Assembly (NCBI GenBank): GCA_903858915.1
Contig: CAIOKL010000108.1
Span: forward strand, 1 to 6,547
DNA from: an uncultured Alphaproteobacteria bacterium
GTDB taxonomy: Bacteria > Pseudomonadota > Alphaproteobacteria > Rickettsiales > UBA1997
DNA length: 6,547 nt
Direction of reading: 5' to 3'
Position 1 is the first letter of the stretch. Each line of letters opens with the position of its first letter. Below the pieces are notes generated by a model, which saw only the letters and a program-made list of their open reading frames with translations, was not told the origin of the DNA and did no database searches. Of the stretch, positions 6,081 to 6,547 are shown piece by piece. Position numbers and translations under genes: made by a program.

Positions 6081-6547
6081 ATTTATTTTTTTGACGAATT
6101 TTTTCTAATAATTCCGACTCAATTTCTTCGACAGTTTTATAAAAAAAATCACGATTAAATAACCCTTCATGCGGAATTTTTAATATATTTTTTTCTTCAA
6201 AAAAAATTTCGCCAATTAACAAAATATCAACATCAATTTCGCGTGGAGCCCATCTTTCGGAATCTTTGCGTCCGATTTCTTTTTCAATTTTTTTAATTAT
6301 TTCAAGAATTTTCAAAGGTTCAAAAATTTTCAAATCAATTTCCGCTGAAATTGCAATATTATAGAATTCTTTATTCCACTCGATTGGAGCTTGAGCAGGA
6401 AGCATCGCGGGATTTTTATAAATTTCTGAAATTTTAATATTTTGCAAAAATAAATAATTTTTTAATTTATCAATTGCATTGAAAATATTTAAATTTTTAT
6501 CACCAAGATTTGAACCAATTCCAAATAATATTTTTTGAAAATTTTGA
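6079..6547 (-). CDS. folK: FolK, hydroxymethyldihydropterin pyrophosphokinase (5' end beyond the window)
   Basis: FolK (HPPK) transfers pyrophosphate from ATP to 6-hydroxymethyl-7,8-dihydropterin, the step before dihydropteroate synthase in folate synthesis. The frame is open to the right edge, giving 155 codons. Counted from the edge, GIGSNLGDK (9-17) is the N-terminal HPPK motif. NPAMLPAQAPIEWNKEFYNIAIS (45-67) forms the substrate region. SERWAPREIDVDILL (96-110) carries the catalytic arginine and the Mg-binding D105 and D107. IPHEGLFNR (124-132) follows. A TTG at 6445-6447 cannot be the start, because the GIGSNLGD motif lies upstream of it in the same frame. Only a few residues should be missing unless another domain is fused at the N-terminus. 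The C-terminus is short: the usual segment of the type PLxEIAPxxxHP after the NR motif is replaced by a lysine- and glutamate-rich tail. The coding is very AT-rich. Confidence 0.93.
   Translation of the reverse strand, partial: QNFQKILFGIGSNLGDKNLNIFNAIDKLKNYLFLQNIKISEIYKNPAMLPAQAPIEWNKEFYNIAISAEIDLKIFEPLKILEIIKKIEKEIGRKDSERWAPREIDVDILLIGEIFFEEKNILKIPHEGLFNRDFFYKTVEEIESELLEKIRQKNK

Noticed and set aside
6445..6447. TTG as the start of folK
   Set aside because: The same frame upstream encodes the HPPK N-terminal motif GIGSNLGDK, so the gene continues past the right edge.

Overview
The window reads as AT-rich bacterial chromosome, most likely from an alphaproteobacterium and possibly from one of its reduced-genome or host-associated branches. 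The basis is the ClpB sequence style, a tRNA-Pro with an encoded CCA, the low G+C with very AT-rich spacers, and five start codons that all lack a visible Shine-Dalgarno sequence. The lineage is an inference from sequence style, because no database search was possible.

Layout, left to right. Bases 1-66 hold the possible 3' end of a plus-strand gene cut by the window edge (weak call). Bases 70-1715 hold a minus-strand two-gene toxin-antitoxin operon. A DUF6088/AbiEi-like winged-helix antitoxin (1104-1715) is followed two bases later by an AbiEii-family nucleotidyltransferase toxin (70-1101). In front of the antitoxin lies a good sigma70-type promoter whose -10 box sits inside an inverted repeat (TGTCAGA...TCTGACA), which is a plausible autoregulatory operator. 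Next is clpB (1810-4413, minus), the complete AAA+ disaggregase, with a candidate heat-shock promoter upstream. Then comes a small secreted protein resembling DUF5334 (4526-4813, minus), whose stop codon lies inside a perfect 15-bp AT palindrome. On the plus strand follow tRNA-Pro(TGG) (4933-5010) and gmd, GDP-mannose 4,6-dehydratase (5070-6050). Converging on gmd is folK (minus, 6079 to the right edge), cut at its 5' end by the window.

Most of the window is housekeeping: protein disaggregation, GDP-deoxysugar synthesis for surface glycans, folate synthesis and a tRNA. The accessory part is the AbiE-type pair at the left, which is clearly poorer in G+C and CpG than clpB and gmd and looks like an acquired defence or stabilisation module. 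No gene-free stretch exceeds 300 bases, and I see no CRISPR array, insertion sequence, integrase or att site. The items most worth a second look are the toxin-antitoxin operon and its operator, a near-identical AT element in front of both clpB and the small secreted gene, and the shortened C-terminus of FolK.
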